Assembly (NCBI GenBank): GCA_963794655.1
Contig: CAWCEV010000008.1
Location: 496,001 to 560,000 of the forward strand
DNA from: Roseiarcus sp963794655
GTDB lineage: Bacteria; Pseudomonadota; Alphaproteobacteria; Rhizobiales; Beijerinckiaceae
Length of the DNA: 64,000 bases
Direction: 5' to 3'
The stretch's first letter is position 1, and every line of letters starts with the position of its first letter. A program made the translations under genes and the position numbers. Shown piece by piece: positions 34,561 to 42,284 of the stretch. The notes under the pieces are model-generated. The model made no database searches, was not told where the DNA came from, and saw nothing but the letters and a program-made list of their open reading frames with translations.

Positions 34561-35337
34561 CTAAAGCGCGTGCGCTTTGGTCAGCGCATCGGCCAGGTCC
34601 TCGTAATACTCGCACTCGGTCCCGCAAAGCTTTTCGATCGTCGCGAGTTGGTCCTTGGCGAGATCGTACTTGCCTTCGATCACATAGGCTTCGCCGAGAT
34701 ATTCCCGCACCTGCGGATAGGCGGGGTCGAGCGCCACCGACTTGAGGTAATACGCGATTCCGTCGTCGGTATGGCCGAGCTTGCGGGTCGCGTAGCCGCG
34801 ATAGTTCAGCGCGCGGGGCGTGTTCGGATTGTCGAGGAGATCGAGCACGTCGATTGCCTCCTGGAAGCGGTCCGCTTTCGCGAGCGCATAGGCGTATTCG
34901 GTCATGTCCGGATCGGGCAGCACGCCGCTGTGCCTGATCAGGCACTTCTTGTGCTTCGTATCCCAGACCATGCCGGGATTGCAGGTCGTGAGATCCGAGG
35001 GAACCTGCGCCCGAGGCGCGTTCTGGGCCGGGTGAAAGAACCCTCCCCCGGCGCCTCCTCCCGCTCCGGCGCCAGCGCCACCGCCCGCTCCGGCTCCGCC
35101 GCCTGCGCCTGCTCCGGCCCCGCCGCCGCCAGCCCCGGCGCCGCCCCCTCCGGCTCCCCCGCCCGCGCCCCCTCCGGCTCCGCCGCCGGCTCCCCCTCCA
35201 CCACCTCCGCCGCCTCCGCCGCCTCCGGCGGCATACGCAGGCGAGGCCAGCGCGAGGCCGACGACGACCAATCCGCAACAGAGCGCGGAGACAAAACCCG
35301 CGCCTTTTTCGTGATGGGAATCGAGAAAGCTGCGCAT
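34561..35337 (-). CDS. Secreted Gly-rich protein with C-terminal TPR repeats
   Basis: The 258-residue protein has a signal peptide (residues about 12-36), then about 62 residues made almost only of Gly and Ala (37-99), then a Cys-containing segment (LTTCNPGMVWDTKHKKCLI) and three TPR-like units between about 145 and 240 (for example ALNYRGYATRKLGHTDDGIAYYLKSVALDPAYP). The low-complexity stretch is a flexible linker; TPRs bind other proteins. It is transcribed away from the ECF sigma factor gene and may belong to its regulon, but no shared promoter motif was convincing. The G-rich coding strand may form unusual structures. Confidence 0.78.
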   Translation of the reverse strand: MRSFLDSHHEKGAGFVSALCCGLVVVGLALASPAYAAGGGGGGGGGGGGAGGGAGGGAGGGAGGGGAGAGGGGAGAGAGGGAGAGGGAGAGAGGGAGGGFFHPAQNAPRAQVPSDLTTCNPGMVWDTKHKKCLIRHSGVLPDPDMTEYAYALAKADRFQEAIDVLDLLDNPNTPRALNYRGYATRKLGHTDDGIAYYLKSVALDPAYPQVREYLGEAYVIEGKYDLAKDQLATIEKLCGTECEYYEDLADALTKAHAL

Positions 35338-35473
35338 CGCTGGTTCCTTCCGATCGAGTTTCGGAGCCCCTGGAACACATCAGTCCGCAAATTATTCGCG
35401 GGCTCGCGTTTTTCGGGCGAGGACAGGACGCAGCAAATAAATCGGCGCGGGCCTCTTCGTTTGTGGCGCGATC

Positions 35474-35980
35474 ATGTCTATTAGGGCCATGAGCGAAGAG
35501 AGCCGACGCGAGGTGCGGGCCGGGCTTGAGCCCTCGCTGGCGCGCCTGTGGCGATATGCGCTCGTGCTGTCGAGGGCGCGTGACGTCGCCGACGACCTTG
35601 TGCAGGCGACCTGCCTGCGCGCGATCGAGCGCGCCGACCAGTTCGTTCCCGGAACGAAGGTCGATCGATGGCTGTTCGCAATTCTCCGCTCGATCTGGCT
35701 CAACGAAATCCGGTCGCGGCGCATTCGCGAAGGCGGCGGCTTCGTCGATCCTGAGGACGCCTTGACGACCGACGGCGCGCGTGAAATCGAAACGAATATT
35801 ACGGCTTCGGCGGTGTTAAGAGCGATCGGGCAGCTTCCCGAGGCTCAGCGCGAAACGGTCTTGCTCGTCTATGGCGACGGCTACACCTACGCTGAAGCCG
35901 CGGCGGCTCTCGCGGTCCCGATCGGCACGGTCATGAGCAGGCTGGCCGCGGCGCGCGCGACGCTGGCGAAACTGAAATAG
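35474..35980 (+). CDS. ECF-type RNA polymerase sigma factor
   Basis: This 168-residue protein has sigma region 2 (LWRYALVLSRARDVADDLVQATCLRAIERADQF near residues 24-56, then DRWLFAILRSIWLNEIRSRRIRE) and region 4 (LPEAQRETVLLVYGDGYTYAEAAAALAVPIGTVMSRLAAARATL near 117-160) and nothing else, which defines an ECF sigma factor. ATG 35474 gives the longest form; ATG 35489 is equally possible. The gene downstream encodes a membrane anti-sigma factor, and YceI and cytochrome b561 follow, an arrangement typical of envelope or oxidative stress responses. Confidence 0.9.
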   Translation: MSIRAMSEESRREVRAGLEPSLARLWRYALVLSRARDVADDLVQATCLRAIERADQFVPGTKVDRWLFAILRSIWLNEIRSRRIREGGGFVDPEDALTTDGAREIETNITASAVLRAIGQLPEAQRETVLLVYGDGYTYAEAAAALAVPIGTVMSRLAAARATLAKLK

Positions 35981-36000
35981 GAGCGTTCCCGGGCAAGACG

Positions 36001-36765
36001 ATGGCTGACGAAGACGCCGAACTTGTCGCTCTCATCGACAACGAGCTCAATGAACCGAGCCGGAGCGCGCTCATGGCGCGCCTCGCGACCGACGAGCGTT
36101 TGCGTCAGCGCTACGACGAATTGCGGGCGGTCGGCGCCCCGGTTGCGCGCTCATTGGATGAGCTTCTCGGCCAGGCCCCGCTCGAGCGCTTGCGGGCCGC
36201 GATTCCGGCGGACGAGCCCGTCTCCCGTCGCCCTGGCCTGTTCGCAGGCGGCGGGCTGCGGCAGCTTGCGGCGGGGGTCGCGATCGGCCTCCTCGCGGCC
36301 GGCGCGACCGCATGGATCGCGCTGAGTCTCGGGCTCCTCAGGCAAGAGGACAACTGGCGCTCGGCCGTCGTCGAATACGCCAACCTCTACACCAACGAGA
36401 CCTTCAGTCCGCTGCGCCCGGACGCTTCCCTGCAGGCGATCGAACTCAGCGCGCTCGGCGCCAAGGTGGGCGCGAACCTGACGCCCGAAACCATCGCTCT
36501 CCCGGGGCTCAGATTCGCTGCCGCGTTCATGCTCGCCTACGAGGGATCGCCACTGGGCGTGATCGCCTATGTCGATCCGGCCGGGGCCCCGGTCCTGCTC
36601 TGCATCCTCGCCGACCATTCCCCTGACGCCTCGCTCCGCTCTGAGCGCCGCGACGATCTTTCGCTCGCCTTTTGGTCGCGAGGCGGACGCAGTCACCTCG
36701 TCATCGGCCATATCCCGCAGGAGCAGGCAGTCGCGCTCGCGCAGACAATGGAAAAGCGAATTTGA
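36001..36765 (+). CDS. Membrane-anchored anti-sigma factor
   Basis: This 254-residue protein has an N-terminal cytoplasmic anti-sigma region (EDAELVALIDNELNEPSRSALMARLATDERLRQRYDEL, about residues 3-43), one membrane helix (about 84-110, LAAGVAIGLLAAGATAWIALSLG) and a periplasmic domain of about 140 residues. The zinc-binding HxxxCxxC motif of ZAS-type anti-sigma factors is absent. It starts 20 bases after the sigma gene. It should hold the sigma factor inactive until an envelope signal reaches the periplasmic domain. Confidence 0.87.
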   Translation: MADEDAELVALIDNELNEPSRSALMARLATDERLRQRYDELRAVGAPVARSLDELLGQAPLERLRAAIPADEPVSRRPGLFAGGGLRQLAAGVAIGLLAAGATAWIALSLGLLRQEDNWRSAVVEYANLYTNETFSPLRPDASLQAIELSALGAKVGANLTPETIALPGLRFAAAFMLAYEGSPLGVIAYVDPAGAPVLLCILADHSPDASLRSERRDDLSLAFWSRGGRSHLVIGHIPQEQAVALAQTMEKRI

Positions 36766-36823
36766 CGTCCCGCCGGCCGGCGCCATTCACAGGTATTTGA
36801 TCTCGGGGAGCAGTAACGCGTAA

Positions 36824-36847
36824 GTGAAACCGATTTCGTGAAACGAA
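36824..36847 (+). promoter_or_regulatory. Repeat/palindrome upstream of yceI
   Basis: GTGAAAC occurs twice (36824-36830 and 36838-36844), and TTCGT-GAA-ACGAA (36835-36847) is a perfect 5-base inverted repeat. The element lies 50 bases before the YceI start. It could be an operator or part of an ECF-dependent promoter; the sequence alone does not decide. Confidence 0.3.
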
Positions 36848-36896
36848 TACACCGGCCTCCTCGAATGTTCATGCTGTCAATAGATGGAGAGGAGCA

Positions 36897-37508
36897 ATGT
36901 CTACCCACTACAAAAGTATAAACTACAAAAGTATAAGGCGCGGCCGCTTGGTCTGCGCGGTCCTGGCCCTTGGCTTTGCCGCCCAAACTCAAATGCCTGC
37001 CGCTGCTGCCGAGAATTGGCGCATCGACCCTGCGCGAACGCACATCGCCTTCGCCATCGACGCGGTCGGCTATCCACGCACCCACGGTCAATTCGACCAG
37101 TTCGCAGGGCGCATATCGGTCGATCTCAACCATCCGGACCGCAGCAACGTGACCTTCCACGTCCAGTCGCGATCGGTGAACGTCGGCTCGACCCCGTTCG
37201 ACGATTACCTGCGCTCGGCGGCGTTTCTCGACTCGGCGCGCTTTCCCTCGATCGATTTCGTGTCGAACTCGGTCGCCAAGATTAACGACCACACCGTCCG
37301 CGTGACCGGCGATCTGACGCTGCTCGGGGTTACCCGGCCGCTCAGCGTCGACGTCGCTGTCCAGCAGCAGACGGCCGGCAGCGGGACCCGCCTCGCCTTT
37401 ACCGCGAAGACCGACATCAACCGGCTCGATTTCGGCATGAATTCGGGCTTCCCCCTGGTGTCGCGCGACGTTCAGCTCGTGATCTCGAGCGAGGCCGCGC
37501 AGCTTTGA
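36897..37508 (+). CDS. YceI-family periplasmic protein
   Basis: This 203-residue protein has a signal peptide ending near residue 38 (QMPAAAA) and the YceI lipocalin-like beta-barrel: NWRIDPARTHIAFAIDAVGYPRTHGQF near 40-66, FDDYLRSAAFLDSARFPSIDFVS near 100-122, VTGDLTLLGVTRPLSVDV near 133-150 and TDINRLDFGMNSGFPLVSRDVQL near 172-194. YceI proteins bind polyisoprenoids such as ubiquinone. A GAGAGGAGC site precedes the ATG. The stop overlaps the TTG start of the cytochrome b561 gene, so the two act together, probably in periplasmic electron transfer or oxidant defence under ECF control. Confidence 0.9.
   Translation: MSTHYKSINYKSIRRGRLVCAVLALGFAAQTQMPAAAAENWRIDPARTHIAFAIDAVGYPRTHGQFDQFAGRISVDLNHPDRSNVTFHVQSRSVNVGSTPFDDYLRSAAFLDSARFPSIDFVSNSVAKINDHTVRVTGDLTLLGVTRPLSVDVAVQQQTAGSGTRLAFTAKTDINRLDFGMNSGFPLVSRDVQLVISSEAAQL
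36907..36936 (+). repeat. 15-base tandem duplication in the yceI signal-peptide region
   Basis: ACTACAAAAGTATAA occurs twice head to tail (36907-36921 and 36922-36936). It stays in frame and duplicates a YKSIN-type segment before the signal-peptide core. The AT-rich repeat contrasts with the surrounding GC-rich DNA. Confidence 0.85.
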
Positions 37509-38080
37509 TCGCCGGGGCGCGGCCGGCGCGCTGGAACGGGCTGATCGTCTCGCTTCACTGGATCGGGGCGGCGGTCATTCTTGGGCTTATCGCGCTCGGC
37601 TGGGCGATGATCTATGGCGGTCTCGACGCCGCGACGACCTTCGACTTTTTCCAGTGGCACAAGTCGCTGGGGTTCGTGGCGCTGGCGGTGACAGCGATCC
37701 GGCTCGGCGCGCGGTTTTTCGTCTCTTCGCCGCCCGCGCCGGCGTCCCCGGCATGGGAGCGGCGCTCGGCGGTCGCCGCCCAGGCCCTGCTCTATGTGCT
37801 CACGATCTGCGCCATCGCATCGGGCTGGGTCCTCGTTTCGGCTTCGCCCTTGCCGATTCCGACGCTGTTTTTCGGCCTGTTCGTCATACCCAACATCGCA
37901 CCGGCCGATCCGGCGACGTTCGACGCCGCCGTTTTCGCGCATAAAGTCGCGGCGTGGACGATCGCCGCGCTGGTCACGATCCATGTGGCGGGCGCGCTGA
38001 AGCATCGCTTTGTGAACAAGGACGACGTGCTCAGGCGAATATCGCCGCATTGGCCGAGGCTCGGCGCGCGCCGCCGCTGA
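37505..38080 (+). CDS. Cytochrome b561 family membrane protein
   Basis: This 191-residue protein has four membrane helices and the conserved haem-ligand histidines of prokaryotic b561: IVSLHWIGAAVI (His near 19), FFQWHKSLGFVAL (His near 52), AAVFAHKVAAWT near 145 and LVTIHVAGALKHRFVN near 160-170. It moves electrons between quinone and periplasmic partners. The start is a TTG at 37505 overlapping the yceI stop (TTTGA); no ATG or GTG gives a better N-terminus. The pairing of YceI and b561 is common. Confidence 0.86.
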   Translation: MIAGARPARWNGLIVSLHWIGAAVILGLIALGWAMIYGGLDAATTFDFFQWHKSLGFVALAVTAIRLGARFFVSSPPAPASPAWERRSAVAAQALLYVLTICAIASGWVLVSASPLPIPTLFFGLFVIPNIAPADPATFDAAVFAHKVAAWTIAALVTIHVAGALKHRFVNKDDVLRRISPHWPRLGARRR

Positions 38081-38404
38081 GGTGCGGCTGCGCGCCTGAT
38101 TCGCAGAAATATCGACATAGTCTTTCGATTATCGGAATCTAGGGCTATTGTCCGCTGTCGGCCCGAGAGGGAAAGGGACGGGCCGCCGGCGAGCCTGCTT
38201 CTGATGTCGTGCTGACCTCGGGCCTTCGGGGCGCCGGATACGCAGGGGGTTTTAAGCCCTAAGTCATTGAAAAGTCGGGAAAACGAATTTGGATTTTGTT
38301 GCGCGGGGTTTGGTTTTTGTTGCGCCGGCCTTGGCTTTTGTTGCGGCAAGCTTGGCCTTTGTTGCGTCCCGGCTTGGCTTTCGTCGCGCGGTCGTCGGCG
38401 GGCC
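38081..38404. other. Spacer after cytochrome b561 with a 21-base repeat array next to prfB
   Basis: No independent gene is apparent in this 324-base stretch. A palindrome CGAT-T-ATCG lies near 38128-38136. The notable feature is at 38295-38388: TTTGTTGCG recurs exactly every 21 bases at 38295, 38316, 38337 and 38358, with a decayed fifth copy near 38379. Read on the minus strand in the prfB frame after its TAG stop, 38404-38264 is an uninterrupted 46-residue Lys/Ala/Thr-rich extension ending in TGA. Confidence 0.7.
38295..38388 (-). repeat. 21-base tandem repeat downstream of prfB
   Basis: Four exact TTTGTTGCG cores at 21-base steps plus a degenerate fifth copy; the bases between cores vary but keep a TTGG-like segment. 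In the prfB frame each unit encodes a seven-residue x-A-T-K-x-K-x unit. All six frames are open over much of the array, so coding is not proven. Confidence 0.85.
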
Positions 38405-39533
38405 CTACTCCACGTCCTCGACCGTGACCGTGCGGCCCGACAGGCGATGCGCGAGCGAGGCCTCCATGAACGGATCGAGGTCGCCGTCGAGCACGTCGGC
38501 GGGCGAACTCGAGACGTGGCCGGTGCGCAGGTCCTTCACCATCTGATAGGGCTGCAGCACGTAGGAGCGGATCTGGTGGCCCCAGCCGATGTCGGTCTTC
38601 GAGGCCGCATCGGCGTTGGCCTTGGCCTCGCGTTTCTCGAGCTCGAGCTCGTAGAGGCGGGCGCGCAGCATGTTCCAGGCGGTCGCCCGGTTCTTGTGCT
38701 GCGAGCGCTCGGACTGGCAGGCGACGACGATGCCGGTGGGAATATGGGTGATCCGCACCGCCAATTCGGTCTTGTTGACGTGCTGTCCACCGGCGCCGGA
38801 GGCGCGATACGTGTCGATCCGGCAATCGCTCTCGTTGACCTCGATCTGGATCCGGTCATCGACGACCGGATAGATCCACACCGAGGCGAAGCTCGTATGC
38901 CGCCGCGCATTCGAATCGAACGGCGAGATGCGCACCAGGCGATGGACGCCCGACTCGGTCTTGAGCCAACCATGCGCGTTGTGCCCCTTGACGATGATCG
39001 TCGCCGACTTGATGCCGGCCTCATCGCCAGAGGTCTCTTCGATCAGCTCGACTTTGAACTTTCGCCGCTCGGCCCAGCGCACATACATTCTGAGAAGCAT
39101 CCGCGCCCAGTCGCAGCTCTCCGTGCCGCCGGCCCCGGAATGCACCTCGACATAGCTGTCATTGGCGTCGGCCTCGCCGGAGAGCAGCGCCTCGAGCTCA
39201 CGCCTTTCGCCTTCGGCCTTGAGCGCCCTCAGCGCCGCAATTCCTTCCGCTTCGACGGCCTGATCGCCCTCCGTCTCCGCGAGGTCGATCAGCGTCGCTG
39301 CGTCGTCGAGATCGCGCTCGATTTTCGTGAGCGCGCCCAGCCGGTCTTCGAGCGTGGTGCGCTCGCGCATCACCTTTTCGGCGAGCTCGGGATCGGTCCA
39401 GAGATTGGGATCTTCGGACTTGGCGTTCAGTTCGGCGAGGCGCCGCGTCGCTGCGTCGACGTCAAAGATGCCTCCTCAGCAGTCCCACGGACTGCTTGAT
39501 CAATTCGACCAACTGTTCGGCTTCGGCGCGCAT
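38405..39533 (-). CDS. prfB: Peptide chain release factor 2, with programmed +1 frameshift
   Basis: RF2 ends translation at UGA and UAA codons. The gene is in two frames: 23 codons from the ATG at 39533 end in CTT followed by TGA (39464-39462); skipping one base (39464) continues in frame from 39463 to the TAG at 38405-38407, giving 375 residues. The GGQ motif is in ASGAGGQHVNKTE, and the UGA-reading loop region precedes it. Annotation from an internal ATG at 39373 would lose the N-terminal domain. When RF2 is scarce the ribosome pauses at TGA and shifts, raising RF2. PBP1A lies upstream on the same strand. Confidence 0.95.
39461..39476 (-). promoter_or_regulatory. RF2 autoregulatory frameshift site
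   Basis: On the minus strand the sequence is AGGAGG-CAT-CTT-TGA-C. The internal Shine-Dalgarno-like AGGAGG three bases before the CTT slip codon, and the TGA followed by C, match the conserved prfB recoding signal in spacing and order. Confidence 0.95.
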
Positions 39534-39633
39534 GACCCCAACCCTCAACCTGAAAACGGGAAGCAACCGGCTAAGCTGCTCGCCCTCCGTGAGCCGAGAC
39601 GTCTTGCCTCATCACCCGGAGAATTCCGGCGGC

Positions 39634-42033
39634 TCAGTAGAGCCCGCCGGTGCCCGATCCGACCGATCGTTCGCTTCGCGACGAGGTCTGCGCGCCTTCG
39701 CCCCAGCCGCCGCCGTAACTGTCGGGCGGCCCGGTGCCGGGCTTGAACGCTTCCATGATCGAACCGGGGCCGGTCCCACGCATTCCGGTGTGGACATCGA
39801 CCGAAATGAGTTTGATGCCCGGCGGAATCCGGAACGGCGTGTCGGGCGTGTCCTTGAGCGCCATCTTCATAAAATCGCGGAAGATCGGCGCGGTGTAGAG
39901 CGCCGCCTGCGCGGCGCCGCCGAGCGAGCGCGGCTTGTCGTAGCCCATGAACACGCCGAACGCGAGGTTCGGCGAGTAGCCGACAAACCAGAGGTCCTTC
40001 GCGTCGTTCGTGGTGCCGGTCTTGCCGGCGAGATGCTTGCCGACTTCCTTGATCGCGATGCCGGTGCCCCGCTGGATAACGCCTTCCATGATCGAGGTGA
40101 TCTGATAGGCGGTCAGCGGATCGATCACCTGCTCGCGCTTATCGATCAGGCGCGGTTCGGGCTGGTTTTCCCAGGTCGGCGCGTCGCAGCCTTCGCAGAC
40201 GCGTTCATCGTGCTTGTAGATCGTATTGCCCCAGCGATCCTGGATCCGGTCGATCAGCGTCGCTTTCACCCGTTTGCCGCCGTTGGCGAACATCGAATAG
40301 CCGGTGATCATCCGCAACACGGTCGTCTCGCCGGCACCGATCGACATGGACAGGAACGGCGGAAGATTGTCGTAGATGCCGAAGCGCTTGGCGTATTCGA
40401 CGACCAGCGGCATGCCGATGTCGCGCGCGAGCCTGATTGTCATCAGGTTGATCGAATGCTCGATTCCGAATCGGAGCGTATGCTGCCCGCCGGACGTGCC
40501 CTCGAAATTCGCCGGCGTCCAAAGCTGGCCGCTGCCGTCGTCGATTTGGACCGGAGCGTCGAGAAGAGTCGACGAAGGGGTGTAGCCGTTGTCGAGCGCA
40601 GCGGCGTAGACGAAAGGTTTGAACGAGGAGCCCGGCTGGCGCTGCGCCTGGGTCGCCCGATTGAATTCGGACTCGTCGAACGAGAATCCGCCGACCATGG
40701 CCAGGACACGCCCGGTAAACGGATCCATGGCGATGCAGGCGCCGGACACCTCCGGAATCTGCCGCACCCGATACTCTCCGTCGCGGCCGACGACCGGCTC
40801 GACATAAAAGACGTCGCCCGGCTTGACCAAGGCTTTCGGCCTCCTGCCGGTCCATTTCACTCCATCGAGCGTCACGGAGCCGGTCTTGCGGTCGGCGACG
40901 ATAGCGCCGGACTTGTCGCGCTCGGGCTGGATCCCGATCCGCATGGCGGTGTCACCGACGTCCAGCGCCACCGCCAGAACCCAAGGCTTGATGTCGCCGT
41001 AAGCCGGAATATCGGCCAGGGGAACCCCCCAGTCCTGGTTTATGTCGATGCTTTTCAGCGTGCCGTGCCAGCCGTAGGCTTCGTCGTAGCGAACAAGGCC
41101 GTCGACCAGCGCCTTGCGCGCCATCAGCTGGATCTTGGGGTCGAGAGTCGTGCGAACCGACAGCCCGCCCTCATAAAGCTTCTGCTCGCCATAGCGCTCG
41201 GACAATTCCCGCCGGACTTCTTCCGCGAAGAAGCCCGCGGCGATCGAATTCGGGGTCAGTACGCGCGGGTTGACCACCAAAGGCTCGGCCCGGGCCTCGT
41301 CCGCCTGCTTGGCGGTGATGTAGTGGTCCTCCTCCATGCGGCCGATGACGTAGTTGCGCCTCTCGACGGCGCGATCGTGATCGCGGAACGGGTTCAGCGA
41401 ACTCGGCTCCTTCGGCAAGGCGGCGAGATAAGCGACTTCGGCGACGGTCAGTTCGTGCACGGACTTGTTGAAATAGTTCAGCGCTGCAGCAGCGATGCCG
41501 TAGTTCGAGAGGCCGAGGTAGATCTCATTCAGGTAGAGCTCGAGGATCTTTTCTTTCGAGTACGCCGACTCGATTCGCATGCTCAGCAGGATCTCGCGGA
41601 TCTTGCGGTCGAAGGTCCGGTCCGAGTTCAGGAGGAAGTTCTTGGCCACCTGCTGGGTGATGGTCGAGGCGCCCTGGATGTGATGCGAACCCTGGAGGTA
41701 TATGAGACCCGCGCGCACGATCCCCTCGGGATCGACGCCATAGTGGGAGTAGAAGTTCTTGTCTTCGGCCGATATGAAGGCTTCCTTCACGAGAGCCGGA
41801 ATTTCGTCCGACGGAAGATAAAGCCGGCGCTCGCGCGAATATTCCGCGAGCAGGCTCCCGTCAGCCGCGTGCACGCGCGTCATCACCGGCGGCTCGTAGT
41901 TCTTGAGCTGCGTATAGTCGGGCAGGTCTTGCTCATATTTCCAGACGACGCCCGCGAAGAGCGCCGCCGCCACCACGAACACCAGCGTGCCGGTAGCGAA
42001 TATGAACCCAATAATGCGTGCGATACCGCGCAT
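39634..42033 (-). CDS. mrcA: Penicillin-binding protein 1A (bifunctional transglycosylase/transpeptidase)
   Basis: The 799-residue protein polymerises and cross-links peptidoglycan. A membrane anchor lies at about residues 5-30. The GT51 domain has ISAEDKNFYSHYGVDPEGI near 85-103 (catalytic Glu in EDKNF), GASTITQQVAKN and KILELYLNEIYLG. The transpeptidase has the S-x-x-K motif GSSFKPFVYA, the S-x-N motif HSINLMT and the K-T-G motif LAGKTGTTNDAKD. An OB-like domain lies between, and the tail is Gly/Ser-rich. The ATG at 42033 is preferred to a TTG seven codons upstream. It is followed by prfB, and amiC lies upstream on the same strand, a common alphaproteobacterial order. Confidence 0.95.
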   Translation of the reverse strand: MRGIARIIGFIFATGTLVFVVAAALFAGVVWKYEQDLPDYTQLKNYEPPVMTRVHAADGSLLAEYSRERRLYLPSDEIPALVKEAFISAEDKNFYSHYGVDPEGIVRAGLIYLQGSHHIQGASTITQQVAKNFLLNSDRTFDRKIREILLSMRIESAYSKEKILELYLNEIYLGLSNYGIAAAALNYFNKSVHELTVAEVAYLAALPKEPSSLNPFRDHDRAVERRNYVIGRMEEDHYITAKQADEARAEPLVVNPRVLTPNSIAAGFFAEEVRRELSERYGEQKLYEGGLSVRTTLDPKIQLMARKALVDGLVRYDEAYGWHGTLKSIDINQDWGVPLADIPAYGDIKPWVLAVALDVGDTAMRIGIQPERDKSGAIVADRKTGSVTLDGVKWTGRRPKALVKPGDVFYVEPVVGRDGEYRVRQIPEVSGACIAMDPFTGRVLAMVGGFSFDESEFNRATQAQRQPGSSFKPFVYAAALDNGYTPSSTLLDAPVQIDDGSGQLWTPANFEGTSGGQHTLRFGIEHSINLMTIRLARDIGMPLVVEYAKRFGIYDNLPPFLSMSIGAGETTVLRMITGYSMFANGGKRVKATLIDRIQDRWGNTIYKHDERVCEGCDAPTWENQPEPRLIDKREQVIDPLTAYQITSIMEGVIQRGTGIAIKEVGKHLAGKTGTTNDAKDLWFVGYSPNLAFGVFMGYDKPRSLGGAAQAALYTAPIFRDFMKMALKDTPDTPFRIPPGIKLISVDVHTGMRGTGPGSIMEAFKPGTGPPDSYGGGWGEGAQTSSRSERSVGSGTGGLY

Positions 42034-42284
42034 CTCTCGATCGAAGCCTTCCAATGCGCCCGTCGGCGAGCGCTCGAGGCGTCGAGACGAACTTTAACTT
42101 CTGCGCCGAGGCGCGCAGCTTACGAGGCCGATCCGCAGCCCTTCCCTTGGCCGATCCGATCCGGCTCGAAACCGAACCCGGCGGGCCAGCCCGGTTTCGT
42201 TCTCGACTTAGGCGAATGTATGATCAAAGACCCCAGCGCCAGACTGCGGGCCCAATACCCCAGCGCGCCCACCCCGCGCAAGCG

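Noticed and set aside
35372..35400. GGAAC upstream of the ECF sigma gene as an autoregulatory promoter
   Set aside because: The -35-like GGAAC has no matching -10 at 16-17 bases, and it does not recur upstream of yceI.
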